From Bacteroidota bacterium (GTDB lineage Bacteria; Bacteroidota; Bacteroidia; Chitinophagales; Chitinophagaceae), in the NCBI GenBank assembly GCA_018267575.1, contig JAFDYF010000114.1:1-59520 (forward strand): a stretch of 59,520 bases of DNA, in the 5' to 3' direction. The notes below the pieces were generated by a model. The model was not told the DNA's origin and did no database searches. It saw nothing but the letters and a program-made list of their open reading frames with translations. This document shows positions 35,802 to 44,916 of this stretch, in pieces. The position numbers were made by a program, and so were the translations under genes. The stretch's first letter is position 1. Every line of letters starts with the position of its first letter.

Positions 35802-38800
35802 ATGAAAAATATATACTTCATGCTTTGCATCCTGATTGTATTTTTTTCACAAAAAACCCAATCACAATCTCCGGGTATTATTGTACGTCCAACCTTAGGG
35901 AATGGCGTAACCATCCTAAACCCCAATGGCGATGCGTATAGTTCCAAAACTACAGCGGGATTTATCAGCAACGACATCAACGAAAGTGAAATACCATACA
36001 CAGTAGTACCACCAGCCATATCCGAACCGATTGGCGACCTTGCCACAGGACCTAGTGGTGGCTATTCGGATATTATCCCTACGGTTGATGGAAGCGGGTT
36101 CTACATCTTTAAGGATGCCACCAATATTTATTTCCGGTTAAGAATCGGAAGCATCGTGAGTGGCGCAAAAGGATACAGCATATTAATTGATACCGATTTA
36201 AAAATGGGTGCAACCGGAACAAGCGCTGACCCCAATTATGTAGCCCCGTCGGGGAATGGGTATGGCAATCCCGGCTTCGAATATGAAGTAGAACTCCAAT
36301 CCAACTCGCAGGTAGCTGTTTATAATATCGACGGCACGGCCACTCCCGGTAGCCCAACCAATACTTATTCTCTGTCCACCAATTCACAGATATCCGTTGC
36401 TTTGTCCACCACCAGCAATAACCCAGATTATTTTTATGATTGGGCTGTTCCCCTAAGTGCAATCGGCAATCCTTCTGCTATCAGGGTAGTGGCAACCACC
36501 GTTACTTCGGGCAACTCTGCATTGCAAGGATCAAGGTCTGATATCTATGGCATCAACGATGCAAATTATGCCAATACCCCTGCGGCATGGAAATTGGTCG
36601 TGAATGCCCAACCAGCTATCAACCTAACTAGCTTTACTGGTGTTGGTTCAGATTGCACCCCTCCCCCAACCATCAATGCCCCTATTTCAACGGGTAGTTC
36701 TATCGTTGTTACGGGAACATGGACGAGCTTGGACCCGAGCAAACCTACGCCTGCCACCATTAGTTTATATAAAAATGGCACATTGGTAAGCACTGTTTCC
36801 TGCGCAACAGGAAATACTTGGAGCATCACTGTACCAACCGTTGCCAGTGGAGATGTATTTTACGCTACGGCGCAAGCAAGCGGCGAGTCGCAATGTCTAC
36901 AATCGAACAACGTGAAGGCAACGGGTTGTACTTCCCCACCAGCAGCACCCGTAATAATATGCGGATCCTTGAAAGGCATTTCCGGCACTATGCCTTCCAA
37001 TACATCGGGGAATACGATTGCTGTATATATGGTTCCCACCACCACCGCTTCGCCCACTTCTAATTTAGTAAGCGTTCCTATTACCAATCTTACCTACCCA
37101 ACCTCTACCAGCTATGCATTTTATACCAATGGATGCTCTGGTGGTTCCAACAATGTGGCTGGCGGCATGTACATGGTGCTTACCGTAAATGGATCCTGTG
37201 TTTCATCGCCTAATTTTGTGTGCGTGTCCTCGGGTGGCGGTAGTTCAGCCGGAGGATTGTCAACCAATTCTCTGACCCTCACTCAACCTATTTATCCAGG
37301 GGCAACTTCAATCAGTGGCTCAGGATCTGCCAGTGGCGATATTTTGAGGTTGTATGTCAATGGGCAATATCAAACAAGCATCTCTGCTACAGGAACTACT
37401 TTTTCTTTTACAGGTCTCAATTTGAATGCTGCCGATACCATGTATATTTATTCTCAGACAGGAACAAACTGTATGACCCAATCCAATAAATTTACGGTTA
37501 GTTGTTATACCGCTCCCCCACAAATCACTACCAACAATACGGGCAACTTATTAACAGGCGCCACTACCATCAGTGGAACATCCCCATATCCCGGAGCTAC
37601 CGTGCAATTGTACAAGGGAACATCTCCTTCTGGCGTAGCAACAGGAACTCCTGTAACCGTGAACAGCAGTGGAACCTGGAGTGTGACCGTTTCAGCATTG
37701 GTAGGTGGCGACAGCTACTATGCCACCGAAACCTATAATGGCTGTACCAGTGCTTCTTCTGCAGGAGTGACTGTGCTAACACCGGCTACCTGTCCAACCA
37801 TTACAGGATCATATTCTAATGCCGACACAAAAGTAATAGGTACCATGCCCAGTTCCTTTACAGGCACGATCCGGCTTTATGAGGATGGTGGGCTAATAGG
37901 TTCACAAACAATTAGCTCAGCTACCGCTTGGAGCATTACCGTAGCGGCAGGCACACTTTATTATGGAGGGGTACTCACAGCAACAGCGCAAGCATCGGGC
38001 GGTGCGGAAAGTTCAGGCTGTACGGGCCCAACAGTAAGTTGCACCTCACCAAGTACGCCTTCGATAAGCCCGACCAGTACTACCATTGGTCTGGGGCAAA
38101 CAGTAACCTATACCATAAATAATGGTAACGCAGGCACTTGGTATGCTTTATTGGATAATAGTGGGGTAAGTTATGCCACTTCCACTTATCAATCGAGCAG
38201 CAGCAGTTTTTCAATGACTTCAAACTCATTTGCAAACTCAGGTACGTATAACTTAAATCTCAGCGCTAATACATTGAACGGATGCCCAGCCAGTACTACT
38301 TTCGCTTCCGTTTTCGTATCAGGCACCCTCCCGATAAACCTGATCGATTTTTCGGGCAATAGCACCAACAACCAATTATATTTTTATTGGACCACGTCCG
38401 ATGAAAAGAATTTCAACCACTTTGAACTGCAAGAAGATGTAGATGGTTATCATTATTCAACAGTCGCTATCATCCCTGCTCAATCATCTTCTGCCAATGT
38501 ACACCATTATGAATATGATATGAGCAATAACCTAAAGGGAACCACCCCCTTCAGATTAATGATGGTGGACAATGATGACAAGCAACAGTTCAGTAAAATC
38601 ATTATGCTAAACCCTCCTGTAGTTCAAAAACCGGTTGCGCTTATTAGTCCCAATCCTTTCATCGATGGCATAAATATCAATTATCAAGCGCCTAATAGCA
38701 GCACTTTGAATATCCACCTGTTGGATATGTATGGTAGAAATTTGAAAACCAAACTCGTCAATATCGTATCAGGAGAAAATCAAATCACGGTAGACAATCT

Positions 38801-38888
38801 TGGCAATTTGTCAGCAGGCACTTACCTACTTGTGATTGCCCCATTGGACGGATCCGAAAAAATGATTTATAAAATACAAAGGCGTTAG
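35802..38888 (+). CDS. T9SS-exported protein with Ig-like repeats
   Basis: A 1028-residue secreted protein. The signal peptide (MKNIYFMLCILIVFFSQKTQSQ) starts at ATG 35802; the 40 upstream in-frame residues are not signal-like. An N-terminal globular region (about 25-280) is followed by several Ig-like units of about 90 residues each holding an ISLYKNG/LRLYVNG/VQLYKGT/IRLYEDG motif and a YYATA/ATAQASG segment (about 300-830), then IDFSGN-type linker and a C-terminal T9SS type A sorting domain (LISPNPFIDGININY...LSAGTYLLVIAP...YKIQRR). No catalytic motif is seen; it is likely a surface adhesin or scaffold. It ends 31 bp before a terminator. Confidence 0.85.
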   Translation: MKNIYFMLCILIVFFSQKTQSQSPGIIVRPTLGNGVTILNPNGDAYSSKTTAGFISNDINESEIPYTVVPPAISEPIGDLATGPSGGYSDIIPTVDGSGFYIFKDATNIYFRLRIGSIVSGAKGYSILIDTDLKMGATGTSADPNYVAPSGNGYGNPGFEYEVELQSNSQVAVYNIDGTATPGSPTNTYSLSTNSQISVALSTTSNNPDYFYDWAVPLSAIGNPSAIRVVATTVTSGNSALQGSRSDIYGINDANYANTPAAWKLVVNAQPAINLTSFTGVGSDCTPPPTINAPISTGSSIVVTGTWTSLDPSKPTPATISLYKNGTLVSTVSCATGNTWSITVPTVASGDVFYATAQASGESQCLQSNNVKATGCTSPPAAPVIICGSLKGISGTMPSNTSGNTIAVYMVPTTTASPTSNLVSVPITNLTYPTSTSYAFYTNGCSGGSNNVAGGMYMVLTVNGSCVSSPNFVCVSSGGGSSAGGLSTNSLTLTQPIYPGATSISGSGSASGDILRLYVNGQYQTSISATGTTFSFTGLNLNAADTMYIYSQTGTNCMTQSNKFTVSCYTAPPQITTNNTGNLLTGATTISGTSPYPGATVQLYKGTSPSGVATGTPVTVNSSGTWSVTVSALVGGDSYYATETYNGCTSASSAGVTVLTPATCPTITGSYSNADTKVIGTMPSSFTGTIRLYEDGGLIGSQTISSATAWSITVAAGTLYYGGVLTATAQASGGAESSGCTGPTVSCTSPSTPSISPTSTTIGLGQTVTYTINNGNAGTWYALLDNSGVSYATSTYQSSSSSFSMTSNSFANSGTYNLNLSANTLNGCPASTTFASVFVSGTLPINLIDFSGNSTNNQLYFYWTTSDEKNFNHFELQEDVDGYHYSTVAIIPAQSSSANVHHYEYDMSNNLKGTTPFRLMMVDNDDKQQFSKIIMLNPPVVQKPVALISPNPFIDGININYQAPNSSTLNIHLLDMYGRNLKTKLVNIVSGENQITVDNLGNLSAGTYLLVIAPLDGSEKMIYKIQRR

Positions 38889-38919
38889 GGAAAAACGATT
38901 TTAGACCTAAGAAATAGAT

Positions 38920-38950
38920 AAGTCCATACAATCAAGGTTGTATGGCTTAT
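38920..38950. terminator. Terminator between the T9SS protein and CvfB gene
   Basis: CCATACAA/TTGTATGG (38924-38931 with 38938-38945, loop TCAAGG). It ends in a T-rich stretch (CTTATTTATTATT) toward +, so it serves the convergent pair. Confidence 0.7.
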
Positions 38951-38953
38951 TTA

Positions 38954-39784
38954 TTATTCAATCAGCTTGATACCTGTTTCTGTGAAAATGATTTTTCTTT
39001 CTTTATACAATTTGCCCGTGGCCATCTTGAAAGTTTTCTTGCTCATCCCAAAAAATGAATAGATATCTTCTGGGGAAGACTTGTCATAATAGGGAAGATA
39101 GCCATTATGTTCTTTTAATAGTCGCAAAATCTTTCCAGTCTCATCCTCTACCCGATCGTAGCCAGGCTTGCCAGCAGCAACATCGATTTTATTTTCAAGC
39201 AAGATTTTTTTTATGAACCCCTTGAATTGATCGCCCACCTGTATATCCCGATAAATTTCATTGAAATGAAGAACACCCGTATGCTGATTATTGATGATCA
39301 CCACATACCCAATATCTGTTCTTCGGTAAACCAATAAATCAACGATATCCTTTTCTTTGACCGACAATATTTCGTTACTCAAAAACGGTTCTATTTTTTC
39401 GGTGGCAGCCAACCTACCTGTTTTCTCGTCCAAATAGATTTTTACGATATAGTCGCCGTTGACCATCATGCGGGTCAACTGTTGTGATTTGGGCACAAAA
39501 ATATCCTTCATCAATCCCCAGTCCATAAATGCCCCTTGTGGCGTAACACTAACCACCCGGAGCTTTACAATATCACCCAATATGCCCTTGGGATGTTGGG
39601 TGGTTGCAATCACCCTATCCTCACCATCATGATAAAGGAACACTTCAAGCTCATCCCCTATTTGGGCATCCTTCGGCACAAATCTTTTGGGTAGCAAAAT
39701 CCCCTCCCTACCATCATCCAGTATTAGTCCAAAAGCAAGCTGCTTCACAACCTTCATCACATTGTATTCGCCAATCTTTACCAT
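38954..39784 (-). CDS. CvfB-type S1 RNA-binding protein
   Basis: A 276-residue protein resembling CvfB/YitL, which has several S1-type OB folds and a C-terminal winged helix. The S1-like segments are AFGLILDDGREGILLP, VSVTPQGAFMDWGLMKDIFVP and VVIINNQHTGVLHFNEIYRDIQVGD. The winged helix is at about 205-276 (IYSFFGMSKKTFKMATGKLYKERKI). Members bind RNA and affect gene expression; the mechanism is not established. Cytoplasmic. ATG 39784 with a -7 box just upstream; the divergent neighbour is pdhB across a repeat block. Confidence 0.9.
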   Translation of the reverse strand: MVKIGEYNVMKVVKQLAFGLILDDGREGILLPKRFVPKDAQIGDELEVFLYHDGEDRVIATTQHPKGILGDIVKLRVVSVTPQGAFMDWGLMKDIFVPKSQQLTRMMVNGDYIVKIYLDEKTGRLAATEKIEPFLSNEILSVKEKDIVDLLVYRRTDIGYVVIINNQHTGVLHFNEIYRDIQVGDQFKGFIKKILLENKIDVAAGKPGYDRVEDETGKILRLLKEHNGYLPYYDKSSPEDIYSFFGMSKKTFKMATGKLYKERKIIFTETGIKLIE

Positions 39785-39798
39785 TAAATGAATTTACG

Positions 39799-39806
39799 CA
39801 AATGTA
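39799..39806 (-). promoter_or_regulatory. -7 box of the CvfB-type gene
   Basis: On the minus strand TACATTTG matches TAnnTTTG. The start would be about 39792, giving a leader of about 8 bases before ATG 39784. Confidence 0.5.
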
Positions 39807-39816
39807 TAACTTATGA

Positions 39817-40076
39817 AGTAGTCAGGAGTCGGGAGTCTATAGTCGGGAGTCGGGAAGTCCAAACCACGGACTCCAGACTAAAGACTAACGACTCCCGACT
39901 CTCGACTCCCTACTTCCCGTCTTTCGGACTTCCTGACTATAGACTTTGGACTAACAACTCCCGACTCTCTTCTTCCCGACTTCCCGTCTTCCCGACTTAA
40001 GGACTTCCAGACTATAGACTTTGGACTAACGACACCCGACTCTCTTCTTTCCGACTTCCCGTCTTCCTCTCTTTAT
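39817..40076. repeat. Tandem and inverted degenerate repeat block
   Basis: The block lies between two divergent promoters. The left part (39817-39860) uses AGTCGGGAGTC words; the right part (39868-40076) uses the complement, GACTCCCGACTC. Direct near-copies begin at 39868 (58 bp), 39926 (75 bp) and 40001 (about 75 bp), sharing GACTATAGACTTTGGACTAA and CTTCCCGTCTTCC. Inverted arms AGTCGGGAGTC and GACTCCCGACT could fold into a large hairpin. Repeat words recur at 4855-4945 and 10858-11168. No coding potential. Confidence 0.75.
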
Positions 40077-40081
40077 TCAGA

Positions 40082-40113
40082 TTTGCTGATTTGCCCCTTT
40101 CCAGATATTTTTG
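40082..40113 (+). promoter_or_regulatory. Promoter of pdhB
   Basis: TTTG (40082-40085), 20-bp spacer, TATTTTTG (40106-40113). A full match to the phylum consensus; the start would be about 40120, 16 bases before ATG 40136. The repeat block ends just before the -33 element. Confidence 0.7.
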
Positions 40114-40135
40114 CAGCCTATAAATTTTCTATTTG

Positions 40136-41122
40136 ATGAGACAAATTGCTTACAGGGAAGCTTTACGCGAAGCGATGAACGAGGAAATGCGCCGCGATGA
40201 CCGGGTATTTCTAATGGGCGAGGAAGTGGCAGAGTACAATGGCGCATATAAAGTGAGCCAGGGAATGCTGGACGAGTTTGGCCCCAAACGTGTGATCGAT
40301 ACCCCCATTTCTGAACTTGGTTTCACGGCGGTAGCTGTTGGGGCTGCCCAAGCTGGTCTTCGCCCAATAGTAGAATACATGACCTGGAACTTTGCCGTGC
40401 TGGCATTGGACCAAATCCTGAACACCGCTTCCAAAATGTTGGCGATGAGTGGCGGACAAGTTGGCTGTCCCATCGTTTTTCGTGGGCCCAATGGCTCAGC
40501 AGGACAACTCGGAGCACAACACTCCACTGCCTTTGAAAGCTATTATGCCAATATTCCGGGCATCAAAGTGATTTCTCCCAGCAATGGATATGATGCCAAA
40601 GGCTTGCTGAAACAGGCCATTCGTTATGAAGAGGATCCCGTGATCTTTATGGAAAGCGAAGTGATGTATGGCGAAAAAAGCGAAGTGCCAGAAGAAGAAT
40701 ATTATATCGAGATTGGGAAAGCGGATATAAAAAGACCGGGAAAAGATGTGACTATTGTTTCCTACAATAAAATGATGAAAGTGGCACTCGGTGCGGCCAG
40801 TGAATTGGAAAAAGAAGGAGTAAGTGCGGAAGTAATCGATCTTCGCAGCATTCGTCCGCTCGACTGGCATACCATTTTAGAGAGTGTAAAGAAAACAAAC
40901 CGTTTGGTGATTGTGGAAGAACAATGGCCTTTTGCTTCTGTTTCATCCGAGATCTCTTACAACATACAAAAAGAAGGTTTCGATTATCTCGATGCACCTA
41001 TCCGCCGCATAACATCAGCAGACGCACCTTTGCATTATGCACCCAATTTGGTGGCATTGGCCCTGCCCGATGTGGCCCGCACCGTTAAGTTGGTGAAAGA
41101 AGTGATGTATATGAAGAAATAA
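40136..41122 (+). CDS. pdhB: Pyruvate dehydrogenase E1 component subunit beta
   Basis: A 328-residue E1-beta subunit of the alpha-ketoacid dehydrogenase family; with E1-alpha and thiamine diphosphate it decarboxylates pyruvate. Conserved parts are the start YREALREAMNEEMRRDDRVFLMGEEVAEYNGAYKVS, the TPISELGFTAVAVGAAQAGLRPIVEYMTWNF region, GPNGSAGQLGAQHS and the transketolase C-terminal VIDLRSIRPLDWHTI and EEQWPFASV. The E1-alpha and E2 genes are not adjacent. A branched-chain keto acid subunit is a less likely alternative. Start ATG 40136 (MRQIAYREAL), not the TTG three bases earlier. Confidence 0.92.
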   Translation: MRQIAYREALREAMNEEMRRDDRVFLMGEEVAEYNGAYKVSQGMLDEFGPKRVIDTPISELGFTAVAVGAAQAGLRPIVEYMTWNFAVLALDQILNTASKMLAMSGGQVGCPIVFRGPNGSAGQLGAQHSTAFESYYANIPGIKVISPSNGYDAKGLLKQAIRYEEDPVIFMESEVMYGEKSEVPEEEYYIEIGKADIKRPGKDVTIVSYNKMMKVALGAASELEKEGVSAEVIDLRSIRPLDWHTILESVKKTNRLVIVEEQWPFASVSSEISYNIQKEGFDYLDAPIRRITSADAPLHYAPNLVALALPDVARTVKLVKEVMYMKK

Positions 41123-41144
41123 CCCTTCAAACTATATATGCAAC

Positions 41145-41180
41145 AAACCCTGAACGCAAGCCGTTCGGGGTTTTGTTTTT
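41145..41180 (+). terminator. Terminator of pdhB
   Basis: CCCTGAACG/CGTTCGGGG (41148-41156 with 41162-41170, one G-T pair) followed by TTTTGTTTTT. Confidence 0.9.
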
Positions 41181-41247
41181 AAAGTGCAAAACTTTGGAAA
41201 AATTAATTAAACATAAATCAATAATTTAGGCTTCCTAAAATTGATTT

Positions 41248-42579
41248 ATGAAAAAGATATTCCTTTTTTGTTCTGTTTTGTTTTTCTCGATCTCTTCATT
41301 TTCCCAAGCCAATTATTCCCCCTCGCCCGAAAACCTACAATCCCGAAAATGGTTTGATAGTGCCCGCTTTGGCATGTTCATCCATTGGGGCGCATTTAGT
41401 GTGCTGGGCGATGGCGAATGGGTAATGAACAACCGAAATATCAAGGTGAATGACTACAAACGATTGATGTATATTTTCGACCCTTATGATTTCGATGCTA
41501 AAAAATGGGTAAGCACCGCAAAAAATGCGGGGATGCAATATATCACGCTCATTACCCGTCACCATGATGGTTTTAGTATTTGGGATACCAAGCAGTCCGA
41601 CTGGAAAATCACCAACACGCATTGGGGGCAGGATGCCGTAAAGTTGATTGCGGATGAATGCCATAAACAAGGCATCAAGCTTTTCGTGTATTACTCCCTG
41701 TTGGATTGGTATAGGGAAGACTACCCACATGAAACAGGTCGTACCGGACAGGGAACGGGAAGAAAGGAAAAGGGCGACTATACCCATTATCTTCAGTTCA
41801 TGAAAAACCAGTTGACTGAATTGCTCACCAATTACGGCGAAATTGCGGGTGTATGGTTCGATGGTTATTGGGACCAAACCAATCCTGAGGGATCGGCTGA
41901 CCGTAGTCCCCGAATCGACTGGAAACTGGATGAAATATATGCCCTTATCCATAAACTACAACCGCAATGCCTGATCGGCAACAACCACCATATGACACCA
42001 TTGCCAGGCGAAGATTTCCAGATGTTTGAACAAGACCTACCGGGTGAAAACAAATCGGGATTGAGTTTTCAGGAAATCTCTTCAAAAATGCCCTTGGAAT
42101 CTTGCATCACCATGAACAATTCTTGGGGGTTCAATATCACCGACGACAACTATAAATCAGTAAGGGAATTGATCCATTTATTGGTAAAAGATGCAGGTTT
42201 GGGTGCCAACCTCTTGTTGAATATTGGTCCGTTGCCAAACGGTAATATACAACCAGAGTTTACAGAAAGACTGAATGCAATAGGGGTCTGGTTGAAAACC
42301 TATGGAACCAGCATCTATGGGTCACATGCTGGTTTTGTAAAGCCTCAAGATTGGGGTGCGGTAACCGAAAAAGGAAACAAAGTGTACCTCCATATTTTCA
42401 AAACGGATGGTGAGGCCTTTTTCATTAAATTCCCTTATAAGATAAAAGCGGTAAGGGATTTTGCTGGCAATAAAGCTTTAAAATATCAATGGCTAAAAGA
42501 TGGTTATCTGATGATCGACCTCAAGGACCTAAACAAAAATGATATCGACAATGTGGTGGAAATTGAGGTGGTAAAATAA
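41248..42579 (+). CDS. Alpha-L-fucosidase (GH29)
   Basis: A 443-residue exported glycoside hydrolase family 29 enzyme releasing alpha-L-fucose. Signal peptide about residues 1-20 (ending FSQ). Features: WFDSARFGMFIHWG (Trp/His substrate region), YITLITRHHDGFSIWDTK, DYPHETGR..., the nucleophile Asp205 in GVWFDGYWD, and a C-terminal beta-sandwich from about residue 350. Likely acts in the periplasm or at the surface on host, plant or algal fucosylated glycans. It follows pdhB after a terminator and so is independent; TAATTTAG (41223-41230) is a near -7 box. Confidence 0.93.
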   Translation: MKKIFLFCSVLFFSISSFSQANYSPSPENLQSRKWFDSARFGMFIHWGAFSVLGDGEWVMNNRNIKVNDYKRLMYIFDPYDFDAKKWVSTAKNAGMQYITLITRHHDGFSIWDTKQSDWKITNTHWGQDAVKLIADECHKQGIKLFVYYSLLDWYREDYPHETGRTGQGTGRKEKGDYTHYLQFMKNQLTELLTNYGEIAGVWFDGYWDQTNPEGSADRSPRIDWKLDEIYALIHKLQPQCLIGNNHHMTPLPGEDFQMFEQDLPGENKSGLSFQEISSKMPLESCITMNNSWGFNITDDNYKSVRELIHLLVKDAGLGANLLLNIGPLPNGNIQPEFTERLNAIGVWLKTYGTSIYGSHAGFVKPQDWGAVTEKGNKVYLHIFKTDGEAFFIKFPYKIKAVRDFAGNKALKYQWLKDGYLMIDLKDLNKNDIDNVVEIEVVK

Positions 42580-42611
42580 AAAAGCCTGCAGAAAGCCAAG
42601 TTTCCACAGGC
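42578..42611 (-). terminator. Terminator of the 45-residue membrane protein gene
   Basis: GCCTG (42584-42588), GAAA (42591-42594), loop, TTTC (42601-42604), CAGGC (42607-42611). On the minus strand it is followed by six T (A run at 42578-42583). It lies 27 bp after the stop codon of the small gene. Confidence 0.75.
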
Positions 42612-42637
42612 ATTCAAAATGTACGCCGGAATTTTTA

Positions 42638-42775
42638 TTAGTGTATGGCCTGTAGCATAGAGTTAAAAATCAACAGGAATGAATAAACGAACCCGAGCAT
42701 AAGGCAACCTAAAATAGTAAGTTTGAAAAATACTTCGCTTGAGGAATGAGCCTGTACTTGATGTTTTGATTTCAT
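42638..42775 (-). CDS. Small membrane protein, 45 residues, unknown function
   Basis: A short frame missed by size filters: ATG at 42775, stop TAA at 42640-42638. The product reads MKSKHQVQAHSSSEVFFK, then a hydrophobic helix (about residues 19-40: LTILGCLMLGFVYSFLLIF), ending NSMLQAIH. The hydrophilic N-terminus and single helix suggest a small inner-membrane protein. It has its own terminator on the minus strand and no overlapping gene. I do not recognise a family; a small respiratory-complex or transporter subunit is only a guess. Confidence 0.65.
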   Translation of the reverse strand: MKSKHQVQAHSSSEVFFKLTILGCLMLGFVYSFLLIFNSMLQAIH

Positions 42776-42906
42776 AAATGGGTTATTGGATGAATATTTG
42801 TTTTTCGGATATTATTGACCACACAAGATACAAATTTGATCGTTTTATGCAAGTGATTTTGCTCATTTTTTAGCATTCTTTAAGAAACCCCAAGCTAAAC
42901 GGCTCA

Positions 42907-43680
42907 TTACCAAGCACGAAAATGTCGTTCTGGGAAAACCCATTCTGGTGTCACCACAACGCCTTCATTCAATTCATACCAAGGGTTCCCTTTCTGCCCA
43001 AAAGGATTGACCACAATATGTATATCCTGTGCAGGCATATAGCTCTGAGCCAACAAGTAGATGATTTTTCCCTTATCGTTTTTTGCCATGTCCATGACCA
43101 TCATGGCATGTCCGGGAAAGCCGCCTTTGATCAACACATCGCCCGGTTTCACCATTTTCAGATCCACTGTTTTTAATTGCTTTTCAAGCGAGGCTGTGCC
43201 ACATCTATAAAATACGTTTTCTAGATAAGCATCAAAATGTTTACGGTCGTGGTTAGCTCCTAACCGATAGGCCGTTTTATTATTGTCAAAAAAAATGATC
43301 TCTTCAAAACGCTTTTGGGCATATAGGTATTCAGCACGCATCCGCATCACCGCATCTGCGCATTGTTGCAAATCTTTATTGCCCACTGAAATATCGATCA
43401 AAGCAAATTGTGCAGTTTGATTTCTCTTAGGCTGACCATTATATAGATAAACTGTTTTGTTTTCCTTTAACTTCAGTGCCTCTAACCAATCGGCAAATGA
43501 ATTTTTATCTGCTTTCATTCTCGAAAAACCTGCGGGCAGTTCAATGTCTTTGATATGGGCTGGATGACTCCCCTCATTTTCTACAATCGTATTTTTTTGA
43601 ATGTTGAAAGCTGGCTTTTCTAGTTTAGAATAGATGGGCAAAAAAGTAAAAAACAATGTCATCTGTAGGTATCGTTCCAT
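42907..43680 (-). CDS. DUF4846 domain-containing protein
   Basis: A 257-residue protein of the DUF4846 family, with a leader-like N-terminus (MERYLQMTLFFTFLPIYSK), so it may be exported. Conserved parts include LPAGFSRMKADKNSFADWLEALKL, VGNKDLQQCADAVMRMRAEYLYAQKRFEEI, GDVLIKGGFPGHAMMVMDMA and a C-terminal FGQKGNPWYELNEGVVVTPEWVFPE. The GGFPGHAMMVMD segment resembles NlpC/P60-type folds with a His, which is only an impression. Function is unknown. Divergent from the NtrC-like regulator. Confidence 0.85.
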   Translation of the reverse strand: MERYLQMTLFFTFLPIYSKLEKPAFNIQKNTIVENEGSHPAHIKDIELPAGFSRMKADKNSFADWLEALKLKENKTVYLYNGQPKRNQTAQFALIDISVGNKDLQQCADAVMRMRAEYLYAQKRFEEIIFFDNNKTAYRLGANHDRKHFDAYLENVFYRCGTASLEKQLKTVDLKMVKPGDVLIKGGFPGHAMMVMDMAKNDKGKIIYLLAQSYMPAQDIHIVVNPFGQKGNPWYELNEGVVVTPEWVFPERHFRAW

Positions 43681-43685
43681 ATTGT

Positions 43686-43693
43686 TATTTTTG
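43686..43693 (+). promoter_or_regulatory. -7 box upstream of the NtrC-like regulator
   Basis: TATTTTTG matches TAnnTTTG; transcription would start about 43700, 50 bases before ATG 43753. No clear -33 element. Confidence 0.5.
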
Positions 43694-43752
43694 CAAGATG
43701 TCAGGAAGATTCTTTCCTGTTATTTTTCCACAAAAAAAGATTGTTAAAACGC

Positions 43753-44916
43753 ATGTCTAATATTCTGATCATTGACGACGAAAAGGCGATCCGCAAAACG
43801 TTGGGCGAAATCCTTTCTTACGAAGGTTACAAGTTGGATGAAGCTGGGGATGGTGAAGAAGGTTTAAAAAAAATAAAGGAAAAGGATTATGATGTGATCC
43901 TTTGCGATATCAAAATGCCCAAGATCGATGGCATTGAGTTTTTGGAAAAAGCAAAAGAAACCCATCCTGATGTACCCATCATTATGATATCGGGGCATGG
44001 AACGATCGATACCGCCGTGGAAGCCGTAAAAAAGGGGGCTTATGATTTTATATCAAAACCACCTGACCTTAACCGTTTACTGATCACCATCCGCAATGCG
44101 ATGGACAAAACCAGCTTGGTAACCGAAACCAAAGTGCTCAAAAGAAAAATGAGCAAGGTGCAGGAAATGGTCGGTAACTCCGCCCCCATCCAAAAGATAA
44201 AAGAGACCATTGAAAAAGTAGCCCCCACTGATGCCCGCATATTGATTACCGGGGAAAATGGGGCAGGAAAAGAATTGGTAGCCCGTTGGGTTCATGAAAA
44301 AAGCAATCGCGCAGGCAGCCCTTTAATTGAAGTGAACTGTGCCGCCATCCCGGGTGAACTGATCGAAAGCGAATTGTTTGGCCACGAAAAAGGGTCCTTT
44401 ACCTCCGCATTGAAACAAAGGATCGGAAAATTTGAACAGGCACATGGAGGCACTTTATTTCTGGATGAGATTGGGGATATGAGCCTGAATGCACAGGCCA
44501 AAGTGCTACGGGCCTTGCAGGAAGGAAAAATCACCCGTGTAGGTGGTGACAAGGATATCAATGTGGATGTACGTGTGATCGCGGCTACCAACAAAGATTT
44601 ACTGAGGGAAGTAGACGAAAAAGCTTTTCGTTTAGATCTTTACCATCGACTTAGTGTGATCATAATACATGTGCCTTCCCTAAACGACCGAAGAGACGAT
44701 ATACCCTTATTGGTCGACAAATTCCTTGGGGATATTTGCTCCGAATATGGAACTACCAAAAAGGGGATCGAGGACGCTGCATTGCAAGCATTGCAGGAAC
44801 ATAACTGGACCGGAAATATCCGTGAACTCCGGAATGTGGTGGAGCGGCTGATCATCCTATCCGGGAAAACCATCAATAAGGAAGATGTAGAAAACTATGT
44901 AGTACCAAAGAAATAA
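43753..44916 (+). CDS. NtrC-like response regulator lacking a DNA-binding domain
   Basis: A 387-residue protein: receiver domain (1-115, phospho-acceptor Asp52 in ILCDIKMP, Thr/Lys switch in SGHGT and FISKPPD), linker, and AAA+ sigma-54-interaction domain (140-387). Walker A is GENGAGKE (167-174), Walker B is FLDEIG (236-241). The sigma-54 contact loop normally GAFTGA reads GSFTSA (214-219). The protein ends right after the AAA+ lid (NWTGNIRELRNVVERL...VENYVVPKK), with no Fis-type helix-turn-helix. It may act from solution or by another role; its cognate kinase is not adjacent. Confidence 0.92.
   Translation: MSNILIIDDEKAIRKTLGEILSYEGYKLDEAGDGEEGLKKIKEKDYDVILCDIKMPKIDGIEFLEKAKETHPDVPIIMISGHGTIDTAVEAVKKGAYDFISKPPDLNRLLITIRNAMDKTSLVTETKVLKRKMSKVQEMVGNSAPIQKIKETIEKVAPTDARILITGENGAGKELVARWVHEKSNRAGSPLIEVNCAAIPGELIESELFGHEKGSFTSALKQRIGKFEQAHGGTLFLDEIGDMSLNAQAKVLRALQEGKITRVGGDKDINVDVRVIAATNKDLLREVDEKAFRLDLYHRLSVIIIHVPSLNDRRDDIPLLVDKFLGDICSEYGTTKKGIEDAALQALQEHNWTGNIRELRNVVERLIILSGKTINKEDVENYVVPKK

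Noticed and set aside
39788..40000. 70-residue frame inside the repeat block
   Set aside because: Composition is dictated by the GACTCC repeat; no start context or homology.
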